DNA from: Williamsia sp. CHRR-6
Lineage (GTDB): Bacteria > Actinomycetota > Actinomycetes > Mycobacteriales > Mycobacteriaceae
NCBI RefSeq assembly: GCF_018474015.1
Contig: NZ_JAHCSG010000001.1
Coordinates: forward strand, 372,001 to 436,000
DNA: 64,000 nt
Reading direction: 5' to 3'
Shown piece by piece: positions 30,992 to 40,288 of the stretch. The translations under genes and the position numbers were made by a program. The notes beneath the pieces were generated by a model, which ran no database searches, was not told the DNA's origin, and worked only from the letters and a program-made list of their open reading frames with translations. Position 1 is the stretch's first letter, and every line of letters starts with the position of its first letter.

Positions 30992-32209
30992 TCAACCCAG
31001 GCGGATGCCCTTGCCGACGGCCACCACGCCACCGGCGCTGATGGCGAACCGGGCTCGATCCCGCTCGGGTTCCACCCCGAGGATCTCCCCCGGACCCACG
31101 ACGACGTTCTTGTCCAAGATGGCCTTGCGTACCACCGCACCCCGGCCGATGCGTACGCCGGGCATCAGGACACTGCCCTCCACGGTGGCCCCCTCCTCGA
31201 TGATCACGTTCGAGCTGAGCACCGAATTGCGCACCGTCGCAGCCGAGATGATCGAGCCCGCACCCACCACCGACTCCTGGGCCAGCCCACCGTGTACGAA
31301 TTTCGCCGGGGCCAGGTTCTCTGCGGCCCCGCGAATGGGCCAGCGTCGGTTGTAGAGGTTGAACACCGGGTGCACCGACACCAGGTCCATGTGGGCGTCG
31401 TAGAAGGCGTCGAGGGTCCCCACGTCGCGCCAGTAGCCTTTGTCGCGTTCGGTGGCCCCGGGGACCTCGTTGTCGGCGAAATCGTAGACAAAGGCCTCGC
31501 GACGTGCGACGAAGGCCGGGATGATGTCGCCACCCATGTCGTGGTCGGAGTCGCTGTCCTCGGAGTCGGCGCGGATCGCCTCCACCAGCGCCGAGGTGGT
31601 GAACACATAGTTGCCCATCGAGGCGAACGTGGCCTCGGGGTCATCGGGCGTTCCGGGCGGATCCTTCGGCTTCTCCAGAAACCCGGTGATGAGCCCGGAT
31701 TCGTCGGAGTCGATGCATCCGAACGCGGTGGCCTCGCTGCGGGGCACCCGAATGCCGGCCACGGTGACCGCAGCGCCCGAGGCGATGTGGGCGTCGACCA
31801 TCTGTTCGGGATCCATGCGGTACACGTGGTCGGCGCCGAAGACGACGATGTAGTCGGGTTCCTCGTCGTAGACGAGATTGAGTGATTGGAAGATCGCATC
31901 CGCGCTTCCGGTGTACCAGCGCGGCCCCAGCCGCTGCTGCGCGGGCACCGGGGTGATGTATTCGCCGTTGAAACCCGACATCCGCCAGGTCTGCGAGATG
32001 TGTCGGTCCAGTGAATGCGACTTGTACTGGGTCAGGACGCACAGTCGTTGGTATCCGGCGTTGACCAGGTTGCTCAGCACGAAGTCGATCAATCGGTATG
32101 CGCCGCCGAACGGCACGGCCGGCTTGGCCCGATCCATCGTCAAGGGGTAGAGGCGTTTTCCCTCGCCGCCGGCGAGCACGATCCCGAGCACGTGCGGCTG
32201 TGATCTCAC
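30992..32209 (-). CDS. glgC: Glucose-1-phosphate adenylyltransferase
   Basis: The 405-residue enzyme has the pyrophosphorylase loop [11 protein letters not shown] (14-24), [17 protein letters not shown], the ATP-site VYRMDPEQM and a C-terminal left-handed beta-helix ([20 protein letters not shown]). It makes ADP-glucose for alpha-glucan and maltose-1-phosphate synthesis. It is divergent from glgA across 88 bases, the arrangement seen for Rv1213/Rv1212c. Confidence 0.96.
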   Translation of the reverse strand: MRSQPHVLGIVLAGGEGKRLYPLTMDRAKPAVPFGGAYRLIDFVLSNLVNAGYQRLCVLTQYKSHSLDRHISQTWRMSGFNGEYITPVPAQQRLGPRWYTGSADAIFQSLNLVYDEEPDYIVVFGADHVYRMDPEQMVDAHIASGAAVTVAGIRVPRSEATAFGCIDSDESGLITGFLEKPKDPPGTPDDPEATFASMGNYVFTTSALVEAIRADSEDSDSDHDMGGDIIPAFVARREAFVYDFADNEVPGATERDKGYWRDVGTLDAFYDAHMDLVSVHPVFNLYNRRWPIRGAAENLAPAKFVHGGLAQESVVGAGSIISAATVRNSVLSSNVIIEEGATVEGSVLMPGVRIGRGAVVRKAILDKNVVVGPGEILGVEPERDRARFAISAGGVVAVGKGIRLG

Positions 32210-32297
32210 CCTGCCAACCTATCCGCCGCAGGCATTCGTGGCCACAGGTTGGCCACTTTGCTTGGCGCAGAGCATCGCCCGGGACTAGCGTCGAGTG

Positions 32298-33479
32298 ATG
32301 CGAGTGGCGATGATGACGCGCGAATACCCGCCGGAGGTGTACGGAGGCGCAGGAGTCCACGTCACCGAGTTGGTTCGACACCTGGCCTCGCTGGCCTCGG
32401 TCGATGTCCACTGCATGGGCGCACCGCGTGACGGGGTGGCGGTCTACGTCCCCGATCCGGCCCTCGACGGCGCCAACGCCGCCCTGACCACCTTGTCCAG
32501 CGAGCTGCGGATGGTGGCCGGTGCGTCGGCGGCCGACATCGTGCACTCCCACACCTGGTACACGGGGCTGGCCGGACATCTGGCCGCCGAGCTGTACGGG
32601 GTGCCGCATGTGCTGACCGCGCATTCGTTGGAACCCCGGCGGCCCTGGAAAGCCGAGCAACTCGGCGGTGGCTATCGCATCTCGAGTTGGTCTGAGCGCA
32701 CCGCCGTCGAACACGCCGACGCGGTGATCGCGGTCAGCGCCGGGATGCGAGCCGACGTCTGTGACGCCTACCCACGCCTGGACCCGTCTCGAGTCCACGT
32801 GGTGCGCAATGGAATCGACACGAATGCCTGGTCCCCCGTCATCGATCCGTTCGGTCCGGAATCGGCGTTGACGACCCTCGGCGTCGATCCTGACCGGCCG
32901 GTGGCCGCCTTCGTGGGCCGCATCACCCGGCAAAAAGGCGTGGCGCACCTGGTGGCCGCGGCCCATGGCTTTCACCCCGACCTGCAGCTGGTGTTGTGTG
33001 CGGGTGCCCCCGACACCCCGGAGATCGGCGCACAGATCGCGGCTGCCGTTGCCGAGCTGTCAGCGACCCGCGCCGGGGTGCACTGGGTCCAGCAGATGCT
33101 CCCACTACCTCGCGTACGCGAGATCCTCAGCGCAGCAACAGTTTTTGTGTGTCCATCCATCTACGAGCCACTCGGTATCGTCAACCTCGAGGCCATGGCG
33201 TGCGGCACGGCCGTGGTCGCCTCCGATGTCGGAGGCATCCCCGAGGTCGTCGTCGACGGCGTCACCGGAGCCCTGGTGCACTACGACGAGTCGGACCCGA
33301 CCGGCTTCGAACGCGATCTCACCGAGGCAGTGAATCGCGTTGTTGCCGAACCAGATTCGGCGAAAGCGATGGGACGGGCGGGCCGTGAACGGGCGATCGC
33401 CGAGTTCTCCTGGGAGTCCATCGCCGAGCAGACCATGGCGGTCTACCGCAGCGCACTCGGATCGTCGGCGACTCGGTAG
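32298..33479 (+). CDS. glgA: ADP-glucose glycosyltransferase (GlgA/GlgM, GT4)
   Basis: The 393-residue GT4 enzyme starts at ATG 32298 (MRVAMMTREYPPEVYGGAGV), has the KSRP-like FVGRITRQKG donor site and the E-x7-E motif in SIYEPLGIVNLEAMACG. In mycobacteria this protein joins ADP-glucose to glucose-1-phosphate, making maltose-1-phosphate for the GlgE pathway; glycogen-synthase activity is the older name. Its last 37 bases overlap the convergent methyltransferase gene. Confidence 0.93.
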   Translation: MRVAMMTREYPPEVYGGAGVHVTELVRHLASLASVDVHCMGAPRDGVAVYVPDPALDGANAALTTLSSELRMVAGASAADIVHSHTWYTGLAGHLAAELYGVPHVLTAHSLEPRRPWKAEQLGGGYRISSWSERTAVEHADAVIAVSAGMRADVCDAYPRLDPSRVHVVRNGIDTNAWSPVIDPFGPESALTTLGVDPDRPVAAFVGRITRQKGVAHLVAAAHGFHPDLQLVLCAGAPDTPEIGAQIAAAVAELSATRAGVHWVQQMLPLPRVREILSAATVFVCPSIYEPLGIVNLEAMACGTAVVASDVGGIPEVVVDGVTGALVHYDESDPTGFERDLTEAVNRVVAEPDSAKAMGRAGRERAIAEFSWESIAEQTMAVYRSALGSSATR

Positions 33480-34321
33480 CTGCACACGGTCACCGACGCG
33501 GTGACATCCATCGTGTCCTCGAGTTCTGCAGCACGAGCGGTGATCTCGTCCGCCGTGAGATGGTGGGCTGAGGGCCCCATGGCGACCAGATCCTTCGCGG
33601 TGTCGCGGTCGACGGAGATGACGAACTCCACCAGGGTGCGTTCGGTGCGCACAAACGTGCCCGCGAAACTGTTGCCGATGCGCTCGGGTTTGCCCGGATC
33701 CACCCCGATCATCCCCATCGGGTCGATCAACTCGGCGAGGTGACGCGGGGTCGGTGAGACCACCACCAGCACCCCGCCCGGGGCCAGCACTCGGGCGAAC
33801 TCGGCCACGTTGCGCGGGGCGAAGACACTCAGGACGGTGTCCACGCAGGAATCGGCGATCGGGAGTCGCTTCCAGGCGTCGGCCACGACCGCCCCGATCC
33901 GCGGATGGGCCCGGGCCATAGCTCGCGCGCAGGTCTTCGACAGGTCCAGGCCCACGCCGCGCGCCGACGGAGCACCCGATGAAACGCAGCGCTGCAGGTA
34001 GTGACCCGTTCCGGCACCGACGTCGAGGAACACCCGGCCCACCCCGGCCGCCACCACGGCGGCATCGATGTCGCCGTAGTGTCGGGCGCCGAGCACCCGC
34101 TCGCGCGCCGACACCATCTCGGAGGTATCCGACCTCAAGGCCGGATTGTGCCCGGAGAGCAACGACACATAGCCCTGCCGGGCGACATCGAACAAATGCC
34201 CGCGATCGCACAACAACCCGTGCAGCCCACGGCCCGGCAGCTCGCCCCCGTCGTCCCCGTCGGGATACAGCTGCCCGTGGCAGACGGGACAGGCCAGCAG
34301 ATCCAGGATCGTCGACAGCAT
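33443..34321 (-). CDS. RlmA-type 23S rRNA (guanine-N1)-methyltransferase
   Basis: The 292-residue protein has the RlmA zinc finger (Cys11, Cys14, Cys38, His42), the linker DVARQGYVSLL, a SAM motif FLDVGAGTG (98-106) and SVFAPRNVAEFARVLAPGG. This matches RlmA/TlrB enzymes that methylate G745 or G748 in 23S rRNA, at the macrolide exit tunnel. Which position is modified cannot be told. It overlaps glgA by 37 bases at the 3' end. Confidence 0.88.
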   Translation of the reverse strand: MLSTILDLLACPVCHGQLYPDGDDGGELPGRGLHGLLCDRGHLFDVARQGYVSLLSGHNPALRSDTSEMVSARERVLGARHYGDIDAAVVAAGVGRVFLDVGAGTGHYLQRCVSSGAPSARGVGLDLSKTCARAMARAHPRIGAVVADAWKRLPIADSCVDTVLSVFAPRNVAEFARVLAPGGVLVVVSPTPRHLAELIDPMGMIGVDPGKPERIGNSFAGTFVRTERTLVEFVISVDRDTAKDLVAMGPSAHHLTADEITARAAELEDTMDVTASVTVCSYRVADDPSALR

Positions 34322-34355
34322 CAGCTGACCGGCGGCGATCCCACGAGGATCCCGA

Positions 34356-34526
34356 TCAGCCGGCTACGACGCCGCGCAGTTCCTCACCGAGGGCTGCGGC
34401 CTCGTCGGCAGTCAGTTCCACGACAAGGCGGCCACCGCCTTCGATGGGGATACGCACAACGATCCCGCGACCCTCCTTGGCTGCTTCGAGGGGTCCATCG
34501 CCGGTCCGTGGCTTCATCGCCGCCAT
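34356..34526 (-). CDS. DUF3117 small conserved protein
   Basis: This 56-residue gene reads MAAMKPRTGDGPLEAAKEGR followed by GIVVRIPIEGGGRLVVEL and ends LGEELRGVVAG, the complete DUF3117 protein that I recall as Rv1211. The start at 34526 is backed by AGGAG 10 bases upstream. The family is nearly universal in actinobacteria with very high conservation and no known function. It sits between the rRNA methyltransferase and DivIVA-like genes on the same strand. Confidence 0.9.
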   Translation of the reverse strand: MAAMKPRTGDGPLEAAKEGRGIVVRIPIEGGGRLVVELTADEAAALGEELRGVVAG

Positions 34527-34647
34527 GTCAAGTGCTCCTTTCAGACCGTCGCCGCATGCGGGCGCCGCCTGATTCTAGTGGTCAGGTGTCAATGCCTCTG
34601 GGGACAGCAACGACCAGGACTCGATTCAACAACGACCATGATACGGG

Positions 34648-34989
34648 TCACCGGACCTCGGGCTGCGTTCCATCCTTTTCCGGAAGCGAGAAGTCGTTCG
34701 CATCACGCCCCTGCAGGTCGCCCACCACGGTGCGCAGCTCGTCGATCTCGCGCGCCAACTTCTCCAGCACCCAATCCACCTCGGACTGTTTGTAGCCGCG
34801 CAGCACCACCGCCAAGCGCACCGAACGCACATCCGCGCCGGTGATGCCCGCCCGCGGGAGCCGGGTCAACGTGGTTCCGCGCGGTGTCGGCGGCAGTTCT
34901 TCGCCGCGGCCGAACACAAACCACGCCACCGTGAAGACCAACGCCACCACGGCGACCATGACCAGCAAGTACAGCAGCAGTGTCAGCAC
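34648..34989 (-). CDS. DivIVA-domain membrane protein
   Basis: The 113-residue protein starts at GTG 34989 with one membrane helix (LLYLLVMVAVVALVFTVAWF), then a DivIVA-like segment: ITGADVRSVRLAVVLRGYKQ, then EVDWVLEKLAREID, a coiled coil. It resembles Rv1209. The single helix plus DivIVA motif suggests a polar or septal membrane-associated scaffold. It lies 79 bases after gpgS in the same orientation. Confidence 0.82.
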   Translation of the reverse strand: MLTLLLYLLVMVAVVALVFTVAWFVFGRGEELPPTPRGTTLTRLPRAGITGADVRSVRLAVVLRGYKQSEVDWVLEKLAREIDELRTVVGDLQGRDANDFSLPEKDGTQPEVR

Positions 34990-35067
34990 GCCTCGATCAT
35001 CGCAGATCAGACCGACCGGACAGGTCGGGCACGGCGGCGGCGCACCGTAGACCGACCGCGAGGTGGG

Positions 35068-36093
35068 TCAGGAAGCGCGCACGGAGGTGGGTACCCGCGG
35101 TCGTAGCGTGTCCATCGCCGGACGATCGGTGAGATACACCTCGGTCGTGTGGGGTGTGAACGAGCCGTCGCTCTCGGCGGTGAACTGCGTCAGCCCCACC
35201 CCCGAGTCGACGATCCCGCAGCGCCGCATCAGGGTGCCCACGATCTGCCTGCTCATGACGCCGAGCTCGATGAGTGGACGGTTGCGGTGAGTCCGCACGC
35301 CCAGGTTGACCTGTCCGATCCCGGCCATCCCGTACCGGTCGAACGTGTCGACCAGCAGACCGATCTCGACGCCGTACCCGGGTGCGAAGGGCACTGCGGC
35401 CAGCAGCTCACGGGTCCCTGCGTACTCGCCGCCCAGCGGTTGCAGGACTGCGGTCAGCTCCGGCTTGAGCGAGGCCAACAGGGGTCGGGCGACCAACTCG
35501 GTGACGCGGCCGCCGCCGTTGGGATCCTGGGCGCCGCCGGTGCGCAGCGGCCGCCGGTAGTAGCCCTTGACCAGCTGGATCTCGTCGTTGACCAGCAACG
35601 GGCCCAGCAGTTTGGGCACGAACATCGGATCAGGATCGATCAGGTCGGAGTCGACGAAGGCGATGAGGTCGCCGGTGGTGGCGGCGATGGAACGCCACAG
35701 CACCTCGCCTTTGCCCTTGACCGGTGAGAGTTCCGGTACGGCCTGCTCCCGGCTGACGACCCGGGCGCCGGCCGCGGTGGCCACCTCGGCGGTGGCGTCG
35801 GTCGAACCGGAGTCCAACACGATCAGCTCGTCGACGAGGGTGCCCAACAACGGTTTGATCGAGGCGATCACGTCGCCGACGGTCTCTTCCTCGTCAAGGG
35901 CGGGCAGCACCACCGACACGGTGCGGCCACGTTTGGCGGCCACCAGCTCGTCGACGGTCCAGGTGGGTTGCTCGAAGGTGTGCGACACCGACCACTGGTC
36001 GGCGTCGGTGGCCGCCGGAGCGGGCCAGATCTGCGTGCCGCGTCGGGGTGCCGAGACCGACGGGTTGTGGGCGGACGAGCTGTGACTGGTCAT
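35068..36093 (-). CDS. gpgS: Glucosyl-3-phosphoglycerate synthase
   Basis: The 341-residue GT81 enzyme has the nucleotide-sugar site SVVLPALDEEETVGDVI, the DxD motif in FVDSDLIDPDP, and GKGEVLWRSIAAT and KGYYRRPLR at the acceptor site. It transfers glucose from UDP-glucose to 3-phosphoglycerate, the first step to methylglucose lipopolysaccharide of mycobacteria. Its start overlaps the folP2 stop by 4 bases, as in Rv1208/Rv1207. Confidence 0.94.
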   Translation of the reverse strand: MTSHSSSAHNPSVSAPRRGTQIWPAPAATDADQWSVSHTFEQPTWTVDELVAAKRGRTVSVVLPALDEEETVGDVIASIKPLLGTLVDELIVLDSGSTDATAEVATAAGARVVSREQAVPELSPVKGKGEVLWRSIAATTGDLIAFVDSDLIDPDPMFVPKLLGPLLVNDEIQLVKGYYRRPLRTGGAQDPNGGGRVTELVARPLLASLKPELTAVLQPLGGEYAGTRELLAAVPFAPGYGVEIGLLVDTFDRYGMAGIGQVNLGVRTHRNRPLIELGVMSRQIVGTLMRRCGIVDSGVGLTQFTAESDGSFTPHTTEVYLTDRPAMDTLRPRVPTSVRAS

Positions 36094-36974
36094 GCGAGTC
36101 CCCTGACTGTTCGTTCAGGCGGTCTGGTCCCCGCGATCGCGGCGACCATGTCGACCACCCGACGGGTGGCTGCCACCTGGTGGACGCGGAACACTCGAGC
36201 CCCCTGCTGGGCTGCCAGTGCTGTCGCGGCCAAGGTGCCTTCCAACCGTTCTTCCAGGCCTACCCCCAGAGTCTCGCCGATGAAATCCTTGTTGCTCAGC
36301 GCCATCAGCACCGGCCAGCCCGTATTAACGAGATTGTTCACGTGGCGTAACAAGGCGAGCCCGTGATGGGTGTTTTTCCCGAAGTCGTGGGTGGGGTCGA
36401 TGAGGATTGAGTCCGGTGCCACCCCGACCTCGCGGGCCCGCTGCGCGGCTGCGGTGACCTCGCGGACCACCTCGGCGACGACGTCGTGGTAGCGAACCCG
36501 ATGCGGACGAGTACGCGGCATGGCGCCCCCGGTGTGCGAACACACGATGCCCGCACCGCATTCGGCGGCCGCCACCACCAGCTCGGGGTCGTGTCCGGCC
36601 CAGGTGTCGTTCACCAGGTCGGCACCGACACCACACGCCACGCGGGCCACCTCGGCCCGCCAGGTGTCGACGCTGATGATCAGATCCGGGTAGGCGGTAC
36701 GGACCCACTCGATGAACGGGACCACCCGGTCGATCTCCTCGGCGGTGTCGACCACCACGCCGGGGCCGGCCTTGACCCCGCCCACGTCGACGAGGTCGGC
36801 GCCCTCGGCCACCACCTGATGCACCCGCTGCATCGCGGCCTCGTCGGTGAAGCTGGCACCCCGGTCGTAGAACGAGTCGGGCGTGCGGTTGACGATCGCC
36901 ATGACCAGCGCCCGTCCGGAGTCGACCGGACGTCCGCACAGAGTGGGCAGCCGGCTCGGCAGTGATGTCGTCAC
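36090..36974 (-). CDS. folP2: Dihydropteroate synthase-like protein FolP2
   Basis: The 294-residue TIM-barrel protein has VNRTPDSFYDRGASF where true DHPS has a TPDSFSDGG-type loop, and DVGGVKAGPG instead of DIGGESTRPG. M. tuberculosis FolP2 lacks dihydropteroate synthase activity, so the same is expected here; a role beside GpgS in methylglucose lipopolysaccharide synthesis has been proposed because of gene order. It overlaps gpgS and lies 35 bases from fadD6. Confidence 0.9.
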   Translation of the reverse strand: MTTSLPSRLPTLCGRPVDSGRALVMAIVNRTPDSFYDRGASFTDEAAMQRVHQVVAEGADLVDVGGVKAGPGVVVDTAEEIDRVVPFIEWVRTAYPDLIISVDTWRAEVARVACGVGADLVNDTWAGHDPELVVAAAECGAGIVCSHTGGAMPRTRPHRVRYHDVVAEVVREVTAAAQRAREVGVAPDSILIDPTHDFGKNTHHGLALLRHVNNLVNTGWPVLMALSNKDFIGETLGVGLEERLEGTLAATALAAQQGARVFRVHQVAATRRVVDMVAAIAGTRPPERTVRGLA

Positions 36975-37009
36975 ACCTCAACCGTAGCGGTCGCCTACAG
37001 CACGACCGC

Positions 37010-38788
37010 TCAGTTGCGCGGCGCCCTGGCCTCGGCGACGTCGCTCGGATACTCGGGGTAGAACGGCACGTATCCCTTGCTCCGCCCAGCCAGTACGTAC
37101 AGCGGATCGGAGCCCACCGCGGTGTAGCCCTGTTCGCGCAGTTCCACCTTCATGGTCTTGAAGGTGGAGGTCTGCTCGAGTTGGTCGACGATGCGCACGA
37201 ACAGCGGGACCGCGTAGTTGGGCAGCGATGCATAGAGCTGGGCCGCGAGCTGCTGCCCGTCGAGTTCGGTGCCCTCGGCGATGGTGACCGCCGCCATGCC
37301 GGCCTTGCCGTCACACCCGGGTACCTCCACGCCGTAGACCACCGACTGATTGACCGCCGACGCCGAATCCAAGGCGCCCTCGACCTCGGTGGTGGCCACG
37401 TTCTCGCCCTTCCAGCGGAACGTGTCGCCGAGCCGGTCGACGAACGCGACATGAGAGAAGCCTTGGTCGCGCACCAGGTCGCCGGTGTTGAACCAGCGAT
37501 CGCCGTCCTTGAACGCGTTGGTGACGACCTTCTTGGCGGTCGCCTCGGCGTCGGTGTAGCCGTCGAACGGCACGTGCTCATTGATCTCGGAGATCAGCAG
37601 GCCCGGCTCGCCTTTGCGCACCACCCGCACCCGGCCGTCGCTGCCGCGCAGCGGGCCACCGGTCTCGCCGTCGTACTCGACGATCTTGTAGGGCAGCGGC
37701 GAGAACCCGGCGGTGCGGTCGACGTTGAAGACGTTGATGAACGCGAGGTTGGCCTCACTGGCGGAGTAGAACTCGACAACTCGCTCGATGCCGAATCGCT
37801 CGGTGAATTCGTCCCAGATCTCCGCGCGCATCCCGTTGCCCACCGCGATGCGTACATCGTGGGCGCGGTCGGTCGGTTTGGCCGGTTGGGCCAGCAGGTA
37901 GCGGCAGATCTCGCCGATGTAGCAGAACGCGGTGGCCCGGTTGGTGATGACCTCGTCCCAGAACCGCGACGCCGAGAACTGTCGTCCGATCGCCATGCAG
38001 GCCCCTGACCCGAGGACCGCTCCGAGCGACACCGACAGCGCGTTGTTGTGGTAGAGCGGCAGCGACACGTACATGGTGTCGTCGCGGCGCAACCGCACGC
38101 CCATGCCACCGATGCCGGACATGTTGGCCAGCCACCGGAAATGCGACATGACGCTGGCCTTGGGCAACCCGGTGGTGCCGGAGGTGAAGATGTAGAACGC
38201 CACCGTCTTCGCGGGCAAGGTCGCGGTGACGGCGGGGTTGTCCTCCGACAGCCCGGTCGACTGCGCATCAAGCGCATCGAAGTCGAGCACCTCGGCCGGC
38301 ACCGATTCGGGACCCACGGAGTCCAGCGCCTCGCGGGCGCCTGGATCGAGGATCAACACGTTCGAGCCGAGGATCGAGAAGCTGTGCTCGAGCACGTGGC
38401 CGCGCTGGTTGTAGTTGATCATCCCGGCCACGGCCCCGAGCTTGACGGTGGCGAGCATGGCCAGCAGCGTCGTCGGATCGTTCTTGGCCAGGATCGCGAC
38501 CACGTCGCCGGTCCGGATCCCTTTGGACTCCAACAACGACGCGTACCGGTTGACCCGCCGATTGCATTCTCCGTACGAGAGCGAACGACCCTCGAACCGA
38601 ATGAACGGGCGCTCTGGATGCTTCGCGGCGCGGTGGGCGAACACCGCGCCCATGGTGGTGGTCGCCGTCGGCTTGCGAGTCAGCAGGCCGGGCGCGTGCT
38701 TGACGATCGCAGGTAGGTCGGGAGCCAAGCCGATGACGCCCTTCGCGAGTTCGGTCACGCCGACGCTACGTCGGGTTTCAGTAGTCAC
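37010..38788 (-). CDS. fadD6: Long-chain acyl-CoA synthetase
   Basis: The 592-residue enzyme has the AMP-binding motif FYIFTSGTTGLPKASVMSH, VVEFYSASEAN, and FRWKGENVATTEVEGAL, the FATP/very-long-chain acyl-CoA synthetase hallmark. It activates fatty acids to acyl-CoA through an acyl-adenylate. Gene order equals Rv1206. A fatty-acid transport-linked role is typical for the FATP subgroup. Confidence 0.93.
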   Translation of the reverse strand: MTTETRRSVGVTELAKGVIGLAPDLPAIVKHAPGLLTRKPTATTTMGAVFAHRAAKHPERPFIRFEGRSLSYGECNRRVNRYASLLESKGIRTGDVVAILAKNDPTTLLAMLATVKLGAVAGMINYNQRGHVLEHSFSILGSNVLILDPGAREALDSVGPESVPAEVLDFDALDAQSTGLSEDNPAVTATLPAKTVAFYIFTSGTTGLPKASVMSHFRWLANMSGIGGMGVRLRRDDTMYVSLPLYHNNALSVSLGAVLGSGACMAIGRQFSASRFWDEVITNRATAFCYIGEICRYLLAQPAKPTDRAHDVRIAVGNGMRAEIWDEFTERFGIERVVEFYSASEANLAFINVFNVDRTAGFSPLPYKIVEYDGETGGPLRGSDGRVRVVRKGEPGLLISEINEHVPFDGYTDAEATAKKVVTNAFKDGDRWFNTGDLVRDQGFSHVAFVDRLGDTFRWKGENVATTEVEGALDSASAVNQSVVYGVEVPGCDGKAGMAAVTIAEGTELDGQQLAAQLYASLPNYAVPLFVRIVDQLEQTSTFKTMKVELREQGYTAVGSDPLYVLAGRSKGYVPFYPEYPSDVAEARAPRN

Positions 38789-38863
38789 TCATGCTCCCTT
38801 GCCTATGGTTGATCGCGACGGAGGTTACCGCCTTGGGCAATGTCTCCGGGTGACCGCACCGTG

Positions 38864-39400
38864 TTACCCGCCGGCGGCCAGGGTGACCGCGTGGTCCACC
38901 GATTCGACCACCACCAGTCGCTGCAGCGCTGCCGACGACACGAACCCCGCCTCTCGGAGCTGAGCCAACCACTCGAGTAGAGGTCGATAGAACCCGAACG
39001 GGTCGAGCAGGATCACCGGCTTGTCGTGCATGCCCAGGTACCCGCCGGTCCAGGTCTCGAACAGTTCCTCGAGGGTGCCGATCCCTCCGGGCAGCGTGAT
39101 GAAGCCGTCGGCACGGTCGTCCATCTGCTGTTTGCGCTGCCGCATGGTGTCGGTGACCACCAACTCGTCGGCGTCGATGTCGGCCACCTCGCGTTCGACC
39201 AGCGCGGTCGGGATGATGCCGACAGTGTGCCCGCCTGCCGATCGAGTCGCTCGCGCCACCGCGCCCATCATCGACACGTTGCCGCCCCCGGAGACCAGGG
39301 TGTGTCCCGCCGCTCCAAGCGCCTCGCCGACCTGCTGCGCCAACCTCAGGTAGCGCTCCTCGACCGGACCCGATGCGCAGTAGACGCAGATCGCACTCAT
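38864..39400 (-). CDS. LOG family protein (TIGR00730)
   Basis: The 178-residue Rossmann protein has SGGGNVSMMGAVA, the conserved Arg-x-Arg-Lys of RQRKQQM and the catalytic loop PGGIGTLEE (104-112). LOG enzymes release cytokinin bases from nucleoside monophosphates; the M. tuberculosis ortholog Rv1205 is reported to do this. The start overlaps the stop of the neighbouring larger LOG paralog (ATGA), so the two are coexpressed. Confidence 0.9.
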   Translation of the reverse strand: MSAICVYCASGPVEERYLRLAQQVGEALGAAGHTLVSGGGNVSMMGAVARATRSAGGHTVGIIPTALVEREVADIDADELVVTDTMRQRKQQMDDRADGFITLPGGIGTLEELFETWTGGYLGMHDKPVILLDPFGFYRPLLEWLAQLREAGFVSSAALQRLVVVESVDHAVTLAAGG

Positions 39401-40245
39401 CGGGTGCCCTCGACCGCCTCGGCTCGCGCAGCCTCCTCGGCGCGGGCACGCGCGGCTTCGGACTCCACGACGATGGCCACCGCCTCGTCCACGCTGTCGG
39501 TCACCTGCACCAGGGCGACGTCGGATCGCGAGACGGTGCCCGCGGCGACCATCGACGTGGAGATCCAGTCGAGAAGTCCCGACCAGAAGTCCACCCCGAT
39601 GAGCACGATCGGGAACCGGGTCACCTTGCGCGTCTGCACCAGAGTGAGCGCCTCGAAAAGTTCATCCATCGTCCCGAACCCACCGGGCAGACAGATGAAG
39701 GCTTGGGCGTACTTGACGAACATCGTCTTGCGGGCGAAGAAGTAGCGGAAGTTGACGCCGAGGTCCACCCATTCGTTGAGGCTCTGCTCGAACGGCAACT
39801 CGATTCCCAGTCCGATGGAGTGGCCACCCGCGTCGGCTGCGCCCCGGTTGGCGGCCTCCATGATCCCAGGCCCGCCGCCGGTGATGACCGCGTACCCGGC
39901 GCGCACCAGTGCGGCTCCGAGCTCCACGCCCTGGGCGTACACCGGGCTGTCGTGGGGGATGCGCGCTGATCCGAAAACGCTTACGGCCCTTGTCACCTCG
40001 GCCATCGCGTCGAATCCGGCCACGAACTCGGACTGGATGCGCAACACCCGCCAGGGATCATGGTCGACATGGTTGGCGTGCCGGCGAGCCTCGGCCTGCG
40101 CGGTCACGGCCACCGTGTCGAGCAGTCGCCGATCGGTGGTCAGTTCCATGCGCCGGGGGTCGGCGCGAAACCGGGTGGGCCCGGAGTAGCAAAGCGGGTC
40201 GTCATGCGAGGCGTACGTGGCGTTCTGGTGTTCGTCGGAGGACAC
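39397..40245 (-). CDS. Second LOG family protein, long actinobacterial type
   Basis: The 282-residue paralog has an extra N-terminal segment of about 85 residues (DPWRVLRIQSEFVAGFDAM), then a LOG core with FGSARIP, TGGGPGIMEAANRGA and the active-site PGGFGTMDE. The conserved RKTMFVKYA region keeps the phosphate-binding Arg. Its substrate may be a nucleoside 5'-monophosphate, but the long form is less studied. It directly precedes the short LOG gene. Confidence 0.87.
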   Translation of the reverse strand: MSSDEHQNATYASHDDPLCYSGPTRFRADPRRMELTTDRRLLDTVAVTAQAEARRHANHVDHDPWRVLRIQSEFVAGFDAMAEVTRAVSVFGSARIPHDSPVYAQGVELGAALVRAGYAVITGGGPGIMEAANRGAADAGGHSIGLGIELPFEQSLNEWVDLGVNFRYFFARKTMFVKYAQAFICLPGGFGTMDELFEALTLVQTRKVTRFPIVLIGVDFWSGLLDWISTSMVAAGTVSRSDVALVQVTDSVDEAVAIVVESEAARARAEEAARAEAVEGTR

Positions 40246-40288
40246 GCCACGACGGTAGTCGACCGACCCCGGGGCCTCGGCCGGGCGT

